Below are positions 49,673-58,470 of a stretch of 64,000 nt of DNA, piece after piece. The notes below the pieces were generated by a model. It saw only the letters and a program-made list of their open reading frames with translations. It ran no database searches and was not told the DNA's origin. Position 1 is the first letter of the stretch. Every line of letters starts with the position of its first letter. The position numbers and the translations under genes are program-made. This DNA comes from Paenibacillus dakarensis (GTDB lineage Bacteria > Bacillota > Bacilli > Paenibacillales > Paenibacillaceae), in assembly GCF_001373415.1 (NCBI RefSeq), contig NZ_CDSE01000097.1:62001-126000 (forward strand). Reading direction: 5' to 3'.

Positions 49673-50671
49673 TTAATTCAAAATGTCCCGTTTCGTAAAG
49701 ACAGTGAATGAAATGATCAACGCCGCAGCCGCCCAGACTGCCAGAACTGCCAGTGAAAAATTCAAAGACATACCTTCAATCGGCGGTAAATTCCCGGCTA
49801 AATAATCAGTAACCCGCAAATTAACCATAAATAAATATTTTGCGCTTTCCCATGCCGAAGCCATGTTCGTTAATATACTGCCAGCTATTAAAGCAGCCAT
49901 CATGACGACAATGCTCGCCGCAGTGCTTCGAACAAGCACAGACACCATAAAAGCCAGCATAGCCACAACCAAGCCGACAAACCAGATCAGCCCCGACTGC
50001 ATCAGAATATACTTCCACTGCGGAACCGCATGAACAGCTGACATATCCACTTCGGAGCCAACGATATTAAATCCGGTAAATACAGGAAGGTCTAATCCTG
50101 CATAACCGAATGCAAGTCCAGAGATCAAGTAAGCTATTACAACCGTCGCGAGTATAATAAGGGAAACGAACATAATCAGTGTAATCAGCTTGCTGAGCAG
50201 AATCTTCCACCTTTTTACCGGGCGGGTCAACAGCATCTTGATGGTGCCTGTGGTCCGTTCGCCTGACACAATATCCGACGCAACAGCCATAATGAGCAAT
50301 GGAATAAATAATGACGCTGCATTATTCAAAAATTCGCGTGTAAAATTCACACCATTCGGCTCATTCGGATTGACATCATGCTCCAGATAATACTGCATCT
50401 GCTGAATAAAGATTTTCCGGTACTGCTTGTACTCTTCAGGTACCCGATCACTGCCTAATGAGTTCTCATTATCCGTAATGCGCTGCTGAAGCTCCAGCCG
50501 CCAGTCTCCGTTAAATTTGCCCTGACTGCGCTCAGCTGCTTTCATCTGCGCATATGTAAACATGGGAACAAGAACAAGCAGTACCAATAGAATAACGTAA
50601 AAGCGTTTCTTCTTCATGACTTTAATGGTTTCGTTCTTAATAAGCGGCAGTATGCTAGTCAATACTTTCAC
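49673..50671 (-). CDS. ABC-2 type transporter permease
   Basis: The 332-residue protein starts with a short cytoplasmic part and one helix (YVILLVLLVLVPMFTYA), a large extracytoplasmic loop, and then five more helices, such as FIPLLIMAVASDIVSGERTT followed by GTIKMLLTRPVKRWKILLSK, which is the ABC-2 coupling region. It overlaps the ATPase gene by 17 bases. The exported substrate is unknown; such pairs move peptides, drugs or wall precursors. Confidence 0.87.
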   Translation of the reverse strand: MKVLTSILPLIKNETIKVMKKKRFYVILLVLLVLVPMFTYAQMKAAERSQGKFNGDWRLELQQRITDNENSLGSDRVPEEYKQYRKIFIQQMQYYLEHDVNPNEPNGVNFTREFLNNAASLFIPLLIMAVASDIVSGERTTGTIKMLLTRPVKRWKILLSKLITLIMFVSLIILATVVIAYLISGLAFGYAGLDLPVFTGFNIVGSEVDMSAVHAVPQWKYILMQSGLIWFVGLVVAMLAFMVSVLVRSTAASIVVMMAALIAGSILTNMASAWESAKYLFMVNLRVTDYLAGNLPPIEGMSLNFSLAVLAVWAAAALIISFTVFTKRDILN

Positions 50672-51623
50672 CTTCCGTCATCTGAAGGAACAGCTGTTCC
50701 AAAGTAGGATTGATACGGCTAACACCACGCACTTCGACGCCTGAATCAACAAGCCGCTTCACTGCATCTGCAGTAAACTCTTCTTGAATTTTTGTTACGA
50801 TCGCGTCTTTGGCCATTCCTGCGAGGATATTGTCATCCAGCAAGAGCTCCGGGTTGTCCATCACTTCACAGTAATCAAGGCCACGAAGAATGGTCTCGCC
50901 TTTACCGGCCGGATGCAAGTTCCAGATTACATATCCGGTGCTGCCTGCGATGAGCTCCTCGACTCCTCCAACAGCGAGCACCTTGCCTTGACTGATGATC
51001 GCCACGCGATCACATAAGAGTTGAATTTCACTCAGCAGATGACTTGATACGAATACAGCCAAGCCTTCTTTCGCAAGCCGCTGAATAAACTCTCTCATTT
51101 CCTTGATCCCTTTCGGGTCAAGACCGTTTGTCGGCTCATCCAGAATAAGCAGTTTGGGTCTGCCCAGGAGAGCTTGTGCGATCCCAAGCCGTTGGCGCAT
51201 ACCCAGTGAATAGGTGCTTACTTTATCATGAATCCGTTTTTCCAATCGCACAATCCGTACAACCTCATGAATACGATCTTCATCTATACCCGGCTGCATA
51301 CGCGCAAAATGCTCCAGGTTCTCCCATCCGGTTAAATAGGAGTATACCTCCGGATTCTCAACGATGGACCCAATATAGCGCAGGGCCTGCTCCTGCTGTC
51401 TGTTAACATCATAGCCGCACACCGTGATTTTGCCTTCTGTAGGTTTAATAAGATCTACCAACATACGTATTGTCGTTGTTTTTCCTGCACCGTTCGGCCC
51501 GAGAAATCCGAATATTTCACCTGCTCTCACGTCAAACGTGACATCCTGGATAATCCATTTCCGCCCTATCTTTTTCTTGACGTGATCTACGGATAGAACG
51601 ATGTCCTCCCGTGCTTCTGTCAT
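50655..51623 (-). CDS. ABC-2 transporter ATP-binding protein
   Basis: Walker A GPNGAGKTTTIRML is near residue 40, the signature YSLGMRQRLGIAQALLGRPK and Walker B LLILDEPTNGLDPKGI near 145-170, with the switch His in VSSHLLSEI. The C-terminal 90 residues form the regulatory extension seen in BcrA/NatA-like exporters. It pairs with the permease encoded downstream. Upstream, the SGNH esterase gene ends 33 bp before this start, so they may form one unit. Confidence 0.93.
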   Translation of the reverse strand: MTEAREDIVLSVDHVKKKIGRKWIIQDVTFDVRAGEIFGFLGPNGAGKTTTIRMLVDLIKPTEGKITVCGYDVNRQQEQALRYIGSIVENPEVYSYLTGWENLEHFARMQPGIDEDRIHEVVRIVRLEKRIHDKVSTYSLGMRQRLGIAQALLGRPKLLILDEPTNGLDPKGIKEMREFIQRLAKEGLAVFVSSHLLSEIQLLCDRVAIISQGKVLAVGGVEELIAGSTGYVIWNLHPAGKGETILRGLDYCEVMDNPELLLDDNILAGMAKDAIVTKIQEEFTADAVKRLVDSGVEVRGVSRINPTLEQLFLQMTEGESID

Positions 51624-51655
51624 CCGGTTTCGACTCCCTTCACTTCGAGTTACAG

Positions 51656-52534
51656 TTACAGAATACCTTGTGCAATCCGGTCGGCTATTGCTTCATAACC
51701 TTTGTCATTGGGATGAAAGTGATCCGAAGATAGATAGACATCCAGTTTTCCCTGGAATAAATCAAATGTCGGGACCACAACCATATTGGAATCTCTGTTC
51801 ACAACCTGCTGAGCGGCATGATTCCAGGTTGATACGGCAACATTCCCCGGCAAGAGTAATTCCTTTATATCAGCAAAAGGGTGATAAAGCCCGACATAGA
51901 TTACTCTCGCGTCTGGATTCACGACCCGAATTTGATCAAGAATTTGTGTTAACCGTTTCGTTGCTTGCGGGAGTTCATTCATAAGCTGTTTGGGGTCTAG
52001 CTCTTCCTTTCCAGCCTTAGCGTTCTCCATTAACCGGCTTCCCTGAAATAAATCATTGCCACCGATCGACAACAGGATGAGGTCCGCCTGCTTCAGTGCA
52101 TACTGAACCCCTTTCTCTTCAAGCTTCGATATCAGTCCTTCTGTGGTCAAGCCGTTAATAGCAAGATTATTCAAAAGCTCACTCTTCCGTCCGCTGTCAT
52201 TGAGATTTTGGATGGCTCTGCGTACAAAGCCGCTGCCTGTGCTGTCTCCTGTCCCTTTGGCTAAAGAATCCCCAATAGCCGTTATCTTTATTTTATCGGG
52301 CAGGGGCGGTAGAACCTTGAGATCCTTTGGCTCTGTCTCTTGTTCTGACGATTTTGGAGTATCCACTGCGGTTCCCCCCTTTTCTTCAGCAGCGCCAGAT
52401 GATGCCCCGTTTGCAGCTGATGATTTCGATGAGTTTATATCTTTTACTGCATATATGAAGCCAATAATTAAAACTATAGTAATGACGAACGAGACGGATG
52501 CAGTGATGCGCCAGATCCATTTCGAAGAGTTCAT
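51656..52534 (-). CDS. Membrane-anchored SGNH/GDSL hydrolase
   Basis: An N-terminal helix (ITASVSFVITIVLIIGFIYA) anchors a domain of about 200 residues, after a serine/glutamate-rich linker. The SGNH blocks are TAIGDSLAKGTGDS (nucleophile Ser), LAINGLTTEGL, LLSIGGNDLFQ and the catalytic SSDHFHPNDKGYEAIAD. It is a lipase/esterase-type enzyme on the outer face of the membrane, possibly removing acyl groups from wall polymers. No direct evidence for the substrate. Confidence 0.88.
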   Translation of the reverse strand: MNSSKWIWRITASVSFVITIVLIIGFIYAVKDINSSKSSAANGASSGAAEEKGGTAVDTPKSSEQETEPKDLKVLPPLPDKIKITAIGDSLAKGTGDSTGSGFVRRAIQNLNDSGRKSELLNNLAINGLTTEGLISKLEEKGVQYALKQADLILLSIGGNDLFQGSRLMENAKAGKEELDPKQLMNELPQATKRLTQILDQIRVVNPDARVIYVGLYHPFADIKELLLPGNVAVSTWNHAAQQVVNRDSNMVVVPTFDLFQGKLDVYLSSDHFHPNDKGYEAIADRIAQGIL

Positions 52535-52654
52535 ACGGCTGTTCCTCCTGTTTGATGTAATGTACGATTACATTATTGGGTGAAGCTTGTTAACTGTATG
52601 TACATAAACATAAAACTTCTGAGATATTTTTGCAAATATGACCAAAATCATTGC

Positions 52655-52690
52655 AAAACAAAAAAACAGAAGGGAAAATCCCCTCCTGTT
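52655..52690 (-). terminator. Terminator of the CAP-domain gene
   Basis: On the minus strand AACAGGAGGG and CCCTTCTGTT form a stem with one mismatch, followed by TTTTTG. Confidence 0.78.
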
Positions 52691-52708
52691 TATCATCATA
52701 GCCTTTGA

Positions 52709-53380
52709 TTATTGACTAATAAACTCCTGAACCCAGTAACCATTATAGTAACCTACTCCGATCATGGTAAAGTTCGGAGACATAATATTTTTGCGATGAC
52801 CTTCACTGTTCATCCAGGATTTCATAACTTCTTCCGGGGTACGCTGGCCCATAGCGATGTTCTCACCTGCATATTTATAAGAAATACCATAAGATTTCAT
52901 CATCTCAAACGGTGAGCCGTAAGTTGGAGAAGTATGGCTGAAGTATTTGTTGTTATTCATATCCTTCGCCTTGTCTAAAGCCATTGTTGTCAGCTTTCCA
53001 TGTACAGTTAGCGCCTTGAGGCCTGCTTTAGCACGTTCTTTATTCACAAGTGAAACCACCTGGCTGGCAAAATCAGACTGACCCGCTTCATCAGACGGTT
53101 TAGATGGAACCGATGGCTTGCTTGGTGTTGATGGTGTATTCGTTTCTGGAACGGATGGCTTTTCAGGCTGCGGCTTCACAACCGGCTTTTGAATAATCCA
53201 TTGGAATTTCTTAATGCCAATCCACCCTTGCTCCTTTAATATCTGCTGTACCAGTTGATGCTTGTATGCTTTGCTCTCAGCCGGGGCTGCAGCAGATGCA
53301 GATGCCGGAAGCATAATTCCTACAGACAATACAGCTGCAATACCGCCGGTAACGAACTTCTTGATAATAGATCTATTCAA
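52709..53380 (-). CDS. Secreted CAP/SCP-domain protein, YkwD-like
   Basis: A signal peptide (residues 1-30, ending ASASAA) is followed by a short region and a proline/serine-rich linker (PSTPSKPSVPSKPS). The CAP domain occupies about residues 105-223: SLVNKERAKAGLKALTVHGK, NNNKYFSHTSPTYGSPFEMM, YAGENIAMGQRTPEEVM and WMNSEGHRKNIMSPNFTMIG. The His and Glu residues of the CAP cleft are present. In Bacillus, YkwD and similar proteins are secreted or spore-associated; the activity is unclear. It is monocistronic. Confidence 0.9.
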   Translation of the reverse strand: MNRSIIKKFVTGGIAAVLSVGIMLPASASAAAPAESKAYKHQLVQQILKEQGWIGIKKFQWIIQKPVVKPQPEKPSVPETNTPSTPSKPSVPSKPSDEAGQSDFASQVVSLVNKERAKAGLKALTVHGKLTTMALDKAKDMNNNKYFSHTSPTYGSPFEMMKSYGISYKYAGENIAMGQRTPEEVMKSWMNSEGHRKNIMSPNFTMIGVGYYNGYWVQEFISQ

Positions 53381-53502
53381 TGTGATTCCTCTCCTTTAAT
53401 TCAAATAGTTACATTTCTGTAATCACCTTTGAATATATTGTAACATATTTGATACCTTTGGCTACCCTTCAAATGTTGCCAGGTAACTAACTATATATAA
53501 AA

Positions 53503-53547
53503 AAGAGACTATCCTAAACGACGATTAGCCGCATAGAATAGTCTCTT
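53503..53547 (-). terminator. Terminator of the amino-sugar-acid operon
   Basis: On the minus strand AAGAGACTATTC and GGATAGTCTCTT enclose a 21-base loop, followed by TTTTATAT. Confidence 0.78.
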
Positions 53548-53564
53548 GTTCAATCTGAACCATG

Positions 53565-54278
53565 TTACACATCATAATTTACAACATAGCTTTGAAGCTC
53601 AGTATTGTAATAACCAATACTATACTCCTTCACATTCCCCTGCTCATCATAGGAATAACGCGACCTCTTCAACAGCGGCTTGCCGCTGCTGATCTGTAAC
53701 ATTTCTGCGATTAGCTCCGGCGGTTCCGACACATCAAATTCATCCCGAAGCTTATCAAGAGAAATATTCTGGTCCTCCAGCAGCTCATATAAAGATTGAG
53801 CACTTAGATCCTGCAGGTCAACATCACCAATCGTATTTGATAAATAGTGCGTGTAATAGATATAAGGAACATCATCGAGATAATAAACACGTTCAAGCTT
53901 TAAGCTGTGCTCTCCAAATAGACGATAAGGCTCGGTATCCTCATCACATTGAATCAGTTCCGCACGAAGCCATTGCTTCTGAATACGATGACCTTCCTCT
54001 ACCAAAATCTCCGTGAATCGTTTCCACTTGGACAATTTGGAAGCTGTGGTAATCCGGATCACTTTGGTCCCCTTACCGCTGCCTTTTTCAAGATAGCCTT
54101 CCTGAACCAGCTCCTGGATCGCATTTCGTACAGTAATCTTACTAACCCCAAATTCATTCTCCAGCTGAGGCTCGGAAGGAATGTTGGAACCGAGTGTATA
54201 CACGCCATAAAGGATACGATCCTTTATGATATTCTTGATCTGCAAATACAATGGCCTATCTTTACGCGATAAGCTCAC
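53565..54278 (-). CDS. GntR/HutC family regulator of the operon
   Basis: The winged helix is at residues 10-75 (YLQIKNIIKDRILYGVYTLG, ENEFGVSKITVRNAIQELVQ, EGYLEKGSGKGTKVI). A UTRA effector domain follows to the end (GEHSLKLERVYYLDDVPYIY, SGKPLLKRSRYSYDEQGNV). This is the HutC subfamily, which usually responds to sugar phosphates or amino-acid derivatives. It is the last gene of the catabolic operon, so it probably regulates itself. Two copies of AACATTATAATGTT upstream of the first gene are the likely binding sites. Confidence 0.9.
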   Translation of the reverse strand: MSLSRKDRPLYLQIKNIIKDRILYGVYTLGSNIPSEPQLENEFGVSKITVRNAIQELVQEGYLEKGSGKGTKVIRITTASKLSKWKRFTEILVEEGHRIQKQWLRAELIQCDEDTEPYRLFGEHSLKLERVYYLDDVPYIYYTHYLSNTIGDVDLQDLSAQSLYELLEDQNISLDKLRDEFDVSEPPELIAEMLQISSGKPLLKRSRYSYDEQGNVKEYSIGYYNTELQSYVVNYDV

Positions 54279-54288
54279 AGTTAGCCCA

Positions 54289-55305
54289 CTACCTTTCTAC
54301 ATCGCCTACGGATTCCGTCATCGCACGAAGAATGTCAGCTTCTGATGCCATGGGCGTATCTCCAGACACCGTATGAGCGAGCATACCCGCAACAGCTGCG
54401 TATTGCACAGTCTGCTCCGGCGAAAAGCCTTCCATCTCTCCATGAATAATTCCGCTTGCATACGCGTCACCGGCACCTATTCGATCATAAACCGAAAAGG
54501 TCAACTGATCCGAGAATATAAATTGATCAATCTTAAATAGATAACCTCGAAGCGTATGGGTATTATCATGATTGATGGAACGGTGTGTTCCTGCAATGAC
54601 TTCAATATGATAACGCTTTGCAACGGCAGGAATCAAGTCTGAGAGCTGTTCTTCCCGCTCCTGCTTCTCTGTCGCCATTCCAAGCGTATACAAGGCGTCC
54701 TTTTCGTTCATAATTACAATATCCGCGAGCTCCAGCATATCCTCATAGTGAGACTTGGCTTTAATATATCCGCCTTCACCCCATAAGGACGGGCGGTAGT
54801 TACAATCAAATATGACCTTGCCCCCGTGTTCCTTCACGGACTGTGCCAATGTCTTCATATGCTGCCTAACACCGTCATTCATCGCCAGTGTAATGCCGCA
54901 GAAATGAATCGCATCAATCTGACTTGCTATCGCTGCGTATTCATATACAGCTTCCGGTGCAGTATTGAAGCTGCTCTCCAGCCGGTTCGTATATGTAACC
55001 CGGCTAGACCGAACTCCGAAGCCATTCTCCAGGAAATACATCCCTAAATAGCTGCCTCCTCGATTCATAAACGTTGAAGCGATACCCAGTTTTCTCAAAT
55101 AGGCTGCGGCGGCATCACCGAGTGAATTTACCGGCAGGCGGGTAACAAGATGTCCGGTATGCCCATAGCGGGTTAATGCTGAAATCACGTTAACCCCTGT
55201 ACCTGAAAATGTATAATTCAATGTGTTCCCTTGTGAGAGAAGATCATACCCAGGTACTTGCAGACGCATCATGACCTCTCCAAAGGCTGCGATGACTTTA
55301 GGCAT
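54289..55305 (-). CDS. PfkB family sugar kinase, 2-keto-3-deoxygluconate kinase-like
   Basis: Ribokinase-family features are GEVMMRLQVPGYDLL at the N-terminus, FSGTGVNVISALTRYGHTG, VIFDCNYRPSLWG and the C-terminal signature DRIGAGDAYASGIIHG, with the catalytic Asp in GAGD. CNYRPSLW is typical of 2-keto-3-deoxygluconate (KDG) kinases. It would make the phosphorylated keto-deoxy acid used by the aldolase encoded just upstream, which it overlaps by 8 bases. Confidence 0.88.
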   Translation of the reverse strand: MPKVIAAFGEVMMRLQVPGYDLLSQGNTLNYTFSGTGVNVISALTRYGHTGHLVTRLPVNSLGDAAAAYLRKLGIASTFMNRGGSYLGMYFLENGFGVRSSRVTYTNRLESSFNTAPEAVYEYAAIASQIDAIHFCGITLAMNDGVRQHMKTLAQSVKEHGGKVIFDCNYRPSLWGEGGYIKAKSHYEDMLELADIVIMNEKDALYTLGMATEKQEREEQLSDLIPAVAKRYHIEVIAGTHRSINHDNTHTLRGYLFKIDQFIFSDQLTFSVYDRIGAGDAYASGIIHGEMEGFSPEQTVQYAAVAGMLAHTVSGDTPMASEADILRAMTESVGDVER

Positions 55306-56053
55306 ATTGATCCGCCAGCTTCTTCATAATCGATAGCAACTCGCGTACATCTTGAATTTTAGTATCGCCTGTTGCTTTATCAATGATCGAGGAATATACA
55401 TGAGGAATGACTTGAGGTACACCTGCCTCCAGCGCTATATGCAGAATAGGCTCAAAATTCTCCAAATCGATTCCCCCGGTAGGCTCCAGTGCAAATCCTT
55501 CCTCTGCACATGCCTTTGCAACCGCACGGTATTCCTCTTCAAGACTTAAGCCTTTCATCGGGAAATACTTAAGCGCATTACCGCCCATATCCCTCACAAG
55601 TGCGATCGCGGATTTAACCGGAATGATTGCAGGTTCACTCTGCGCAGCACTATTCGGTCCTGTTGAAATGTTAACAAATCCAGGACGGCCGGATGGAGAT
55701 ACCAGACTGTTGATCCAGCTGTCTTTATTGCCAAGGTTTGCACGAGTCACTCCCACAGCCGGAAATACCTGGTTAATATGGCTTCCCGGATAATGCTTGG
55801 CAATCTCAGCCACAACAGCAGCCTGGCGGTTATCGCCGGCACCAAGACCGATTGATACCGCCTCCTCGATCTCTTGGCCATACTCCTTCATTGCTTCAAC
55901 GGCTTCTTCCACGGTTGCGTAATCCTTAGACAATACCCCGACCAGCACAAATCCTTCTGCCGATTCAAATACCTCTTTCGCATTCTCGATATCCTTAGCC
56001 AATACGTTTAATGCAACACGGCCTTTGTAAAAACGTTCTGATATATTTGACAT
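55298..56053 (-). CDS. dgaF: KDGP-type aldolase, DgaF-like
   Basis: The 251-residue TIM-barrel protein has GRVALNVLAKDIENAKEVFE, AVSIGLGAGDNRQAAVVAEI, HINQVFPAVGVTRANLG, the likely Schiff-base lysine in MGGNALKYFPMKGLSLEEEY, and ALEPTGGIDLENFEPILHIA. This matches DgaF, the aldolase of the D-glucosaminate pathway, which splits 2-keto-3-deoxygluconate 6-phosphate into pyruvate and glyceraldehyde 3-phosphate. ATG at 56053 has GGGAGG upstream. It starts two bases before the dgaE stop. Confidence 0.88.
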   Translation of the reverse strand: MSNISERFYKGRVALNVLAKDIENAKEVFESAEGFVLVGVLSKDYATVEEAVEAMKEYGQEIEEAVSIGLGAGDNRQAAVVAEIAKHYPGSHINQVFPAVGVTRANLGNKDSWINSLVSPSGRPGFVNISTGPNSAAQSEPAIIPVKSAIALVRDMGGNALKYFPMKGLSLEEEYRAVAKACAEEGFALEPTGGIDLENFEPILHIALEAGVPQVIPHVYSSIIDKATGDTKIQDVRELLSIMKKLADQYA

Positions 56054-56060
56054 ATTAACG
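55951..56060 (-). other. Translational junction dgaE-dgaF
   Basis: The dgaF ribosome binding site GGGAGGACG lies inside the last codons of dgaE and its ATG at 56053 directly follows that stop codon, so translation of the two is coupled. Confidence 0.5.
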
Positions 56061-57158
56061 TCCTCCCACCAGTTCACTTATTGTATTTCGAATGACAGTT
56101 ATATCGTCGCCCATGAGCGAGCGTGGATCTATATCAAAATAGCCTTGTCTTACACCGTAATCACGGGTATAGATTGCAATCTCACCATTCTGCAGCCCTG
56201 CGGCTACTTCCTTCGCCGTCGTACCGGACTGCTGAGGGTCAATCTGAATTCTTGCCCGGAAAATTGCACGGCCTGCCTCATCCTGAACGATGGTAACACG
56301 AACGCCTGGAATATCATTTAAAGGCATAAGCTTCTGGAGCTCGGCTTTTTCAAACTCGCTTTTGTCTTTCTTCACGATATATTCATCAAGAGCCTGCAGC
56401 AAACCAAACGTCGTTTCTTTACCCACCTTCATACTCCGGCCAATGCCATGAAGCTGGACTTTTAACCATTCGATATACGTTCGTTTCCCGCCGACAATAC
56501 CTGAGGTAGGGCCTTCAATCGCTTTGGAGCCGCTGTAAATCGCAAGGTCTGAAACCTTCACATATTTATGAATATCTTCTTCCGCAGCTGCATCAACAAT
56601 CAACGGAACTCCTTTTCGCTGAGCAACTTCCCAGGCTTCTTCAACCGAAATCATATTTTTTTGGACAGCATGATGAGATCTTACATATAATACAGCTGCC
56701 GTTTTGTCCGTAATGGCATCTTCAATATGCTCTGCTCGTCCCTCATTAGCATAGCCGACTTCAACCAGCCTGCCGCCGCCTAAAAACACCATTGTCTCAA
56801 CGGGTGCACCATACTGCACGTTATGTCCCTTTAAGATGATAATCTCGTTCTTATCCATAAGGTCCTGATGAAGACGCTCGCTCATCCGGCGATTTCCTCG
56901 GGTAACAATAGCGGCAACGGAAAGCGCTATGCCGCTCGAAGCCGAGTTCACTACTACAGCAGCCTCTGAACCCAATATGCGTGCGATGTGGTCACCTGCC
57001 TTATCAACCAGATCCGCTATTTCCACATAGCTCTGTCCGCCCTGCTTCATAGCCTCCATAACCGTATCTGTCGGTGCAGATACACCCAGGATACTCATGC
57101 GTCCGCTGGCATTAATAACCCGTTTAAGACCGTATTTCGCATTTAATGATTTCCCCAT
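56055..57158 (-). CDS. dgaE: PLP-dependent ammonia-lyase, DgaE-like
   Basis: This SelA-like PLP enzyme has NASGRMSILGVSAPTDTVME at the start, AAVVVNSASSGIALSVAAIV, PLIVDAAAEEDIHKYVKVSD and the PLP lysine in IYSGSKAIEGPTSGIVGGK. In Salmonella DgaE removes ammonia from D-glucosaminate 6-phosphate to give 2-keto-3-deoxygluconate 6-phosphate. Because this operon has a KDG-type kinase and no PTS, the local substrate may be the unphosphorylated amino-sugar acid. ATG at 57158 with GGAG upstream is used; it overlaps the amidohydrolase gene by 35 bases. Confidence 0.86.
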   Translation of the reverse strand: MGKSLNAKYGLKRVINASGRMSILGVSAPTDTVMEAMKQGGQSYVEIADLVDKAGDHIARILGSEAAVVVNSASSGIALSVAAIVTRGNRRMSERLHQDLMDKNEIIILKGHNVQYGAPVETMVFLGGGRLVEVGYANEGRAEHIEDAITDKTAAVLYVRSHHAVQKNMISVEEAWEVAQRKGVPLIVDAAAEEDIHKYVKVSDLAIYSGSKAIEGPTSGIVGGKRTYIEWLKVQLHGIGRSMKVGKETTFGLLQALDEYIVKKDKSEFEKAELQKLMPLNDIPGVRVTIVQDEAGRAIFRARIQIDPQQSGTTAKEVAAGLQNGEIAIYTRDYGVRQGYFDIDPRSLMGDDITVIRNTISELVGGR

Positions 57159-58236
57159 CGACAACCACTCCTTTTGCTTCGATTACTCGATCTGTCATTC
57201 GCCGTTCCCCTTCGGAATCGATCAGTTCCAGTGCTCTCTGGTCCACGGTAAACAGCGTCAGGTTAGCACGATCACCAGCTTGTATGCGTCCGAGTTCAGG
57301 TTTGCCAAGCCAATCGGCAGCGTTTGTGGTGACAGCCGCAATTGTTTCTTCCAATGAGTAGCCTAGGTGCAAAAATTTAGTCAGCACACTACTCATGCTA
57401 AATACTGGACCATTCACCCGATTCCCTCTATAAATATCCGTGCTGATTGTATGTAGTCCGATACCGTGCTGTTTTGCCATCTCAGCCACTTGAAAGGAGA
57501 AGCTGGCCGTCCCATGACCCACGTCAAGATGGACTCCTCGCTCAATAGCATCCAGGAGTACATCAAGAGGTCTGCCTTCTGCATCAAACAGATTGTTCTT
57601 CTTGCCATTCAGATAATGAGTTATCACATCCTGCTCTTGTAATAACGGAATGACCTCCTCAATATCCGGGGGGCCTGAACCAATGTGAACCATGATCGGT
57701 AGACGGGTTTCTCCCGAAAGCTCCCGCGCTATCCGCAGCGGCTCCACTCCACTATCGCCAACAACACTTCTGCTAATTCTCGCCTTTAATCCTACAATGA
57801 ACTCGGAGTATTCCTTGACGGCCTGAAGGACCCCTTCCTTATCGATCCATTCAAGCCTTGACAATTCATCAATTCTCGCCAGCCCGATCCTCGATATATT
57901 GAGAAAAGCGAATACCCGGGTCTTGGTCAACCTGCTGCTTGCAACCAGATCGGCAATTCGATCCGCACCGCAGCTTCCTGCATCAACAATCGTTGTTACA
58001 CCCTGTTTAATTCCGATTTCATCAATTTCGTCACCGTAGGGATCAAACGCGGGAAAAGCATGAACATGCAAATCGATCCAACCACTAGACACATATGCGC
58101 CATGGCCATCAACGACGCGATCCCCTTTCCCCTCCCCGGCAGGAATGACAGCAGCAATCTTACCATTCTCGATGATCACATCGATCTCTTCTCCGCTCAC
58201 GCGCTTCACGTGAGAAAGTACGATTAAATCATTCAC
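57124..58236 (-). CDS. Amidohydrolase/deacetylase family metalloenzyme
   Basis: The amidohydrolase barrel has GWIDLHVHAFPAFDPYGD (HxH metal site), TTIVDAGSCGADRI, the lysine region FIVGLKARISRSVVGDSGVE, LPIMVHIGSGPPDI, VITHYLNGK and LDVGHGTASFSF. It belongs to the amidohydrolase/deacetylase group often placed next to dgaE and dgaF, presumably deacetylating an N-acetylated amino-sugar acid. GTG at 58236 has AAGGTG eight bases upstream; earlier starts at 58242 and 58245 sit on that site. It is the first gene of the operon. Confidence 0.83.
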   Translation of the reverse strand: MNDLIVLSHVKRVSGEEIDVIIENGKIAAVIPAGEGKGDRVVDGHGAYVSSGWIDLHVHAFPAFDPYGDEIDEIGIKQGVTTIVDAGSCGADRIADLVASSRLTKTRVFAFLNISRIGLARIDELSRLEWIDKEGVLQAVKEYSEFIVGLKARISRSVVGDSGVEPLRIARELSGETRLPIMVHIGSGPPDIEEVIPLLQEQDVITHYLNGKKNNLFDAEGRPLDVLLDAIERGVHLDVGHGTASFSFQVAEMAKQHGIGLHTISTDIYRGNRVNGPVFSMSSVLTKFLHLGYSLEETIAAVTTNAADWLGKPELGRIQAGDRANLTLFTVDQRALELIDSEGERRMTDRVIEAKGVVVDGEIIKCEIRS

Positions 58237-58257
58237 CAGCATCACCTTTTTGTGTAT

Positions 58258-58320
58258 AACATTATAATGTTTACGATAGCATGTGCGTTTCCTAAAGTAA
58301 ACGAAAACATTATAATGTTT
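58258..58320. promoter_or_regulatory. Two identical GntR-type operators
   Basis: The perfect 14-bp palindrome AACATTATAATGTT occurs at 58258-58271 and again at 58306-58319, 48 bp apart. Both lie in the leader of the operon, and the core TATAAT may serve as a -10 element, so binding would hide the promoter. The spacing allows looping or cooperative binding of the GntR protein encoded at the end of the operon. Confidence 0.75.
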
Positions 58321-58419
58321 GAAGACGATTTACTGAATGGTTGTCAGCAGCGAAAACATAAAGCGGCCTGCTCCTGCACATATGAAGGAACAAGCCGCTG
58401 CTTATATGTATGATAATAA

Positions 58420-58456
58420 AAAGAGAAGCCCGTTCCCAAAACGGCGGGAGCGGGCT
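58420..58456 (-). terminator. Terminator of the 58471 acetyltransferase
   Basis: On the minus strand AGCCCGCTCCC and GGGAACGGGCT pair with one mismatch and are followed by TCTCTTTTT. Confidence 0.78.
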
Positions 58457-58470
58457 GGAGAAAAAACAGG

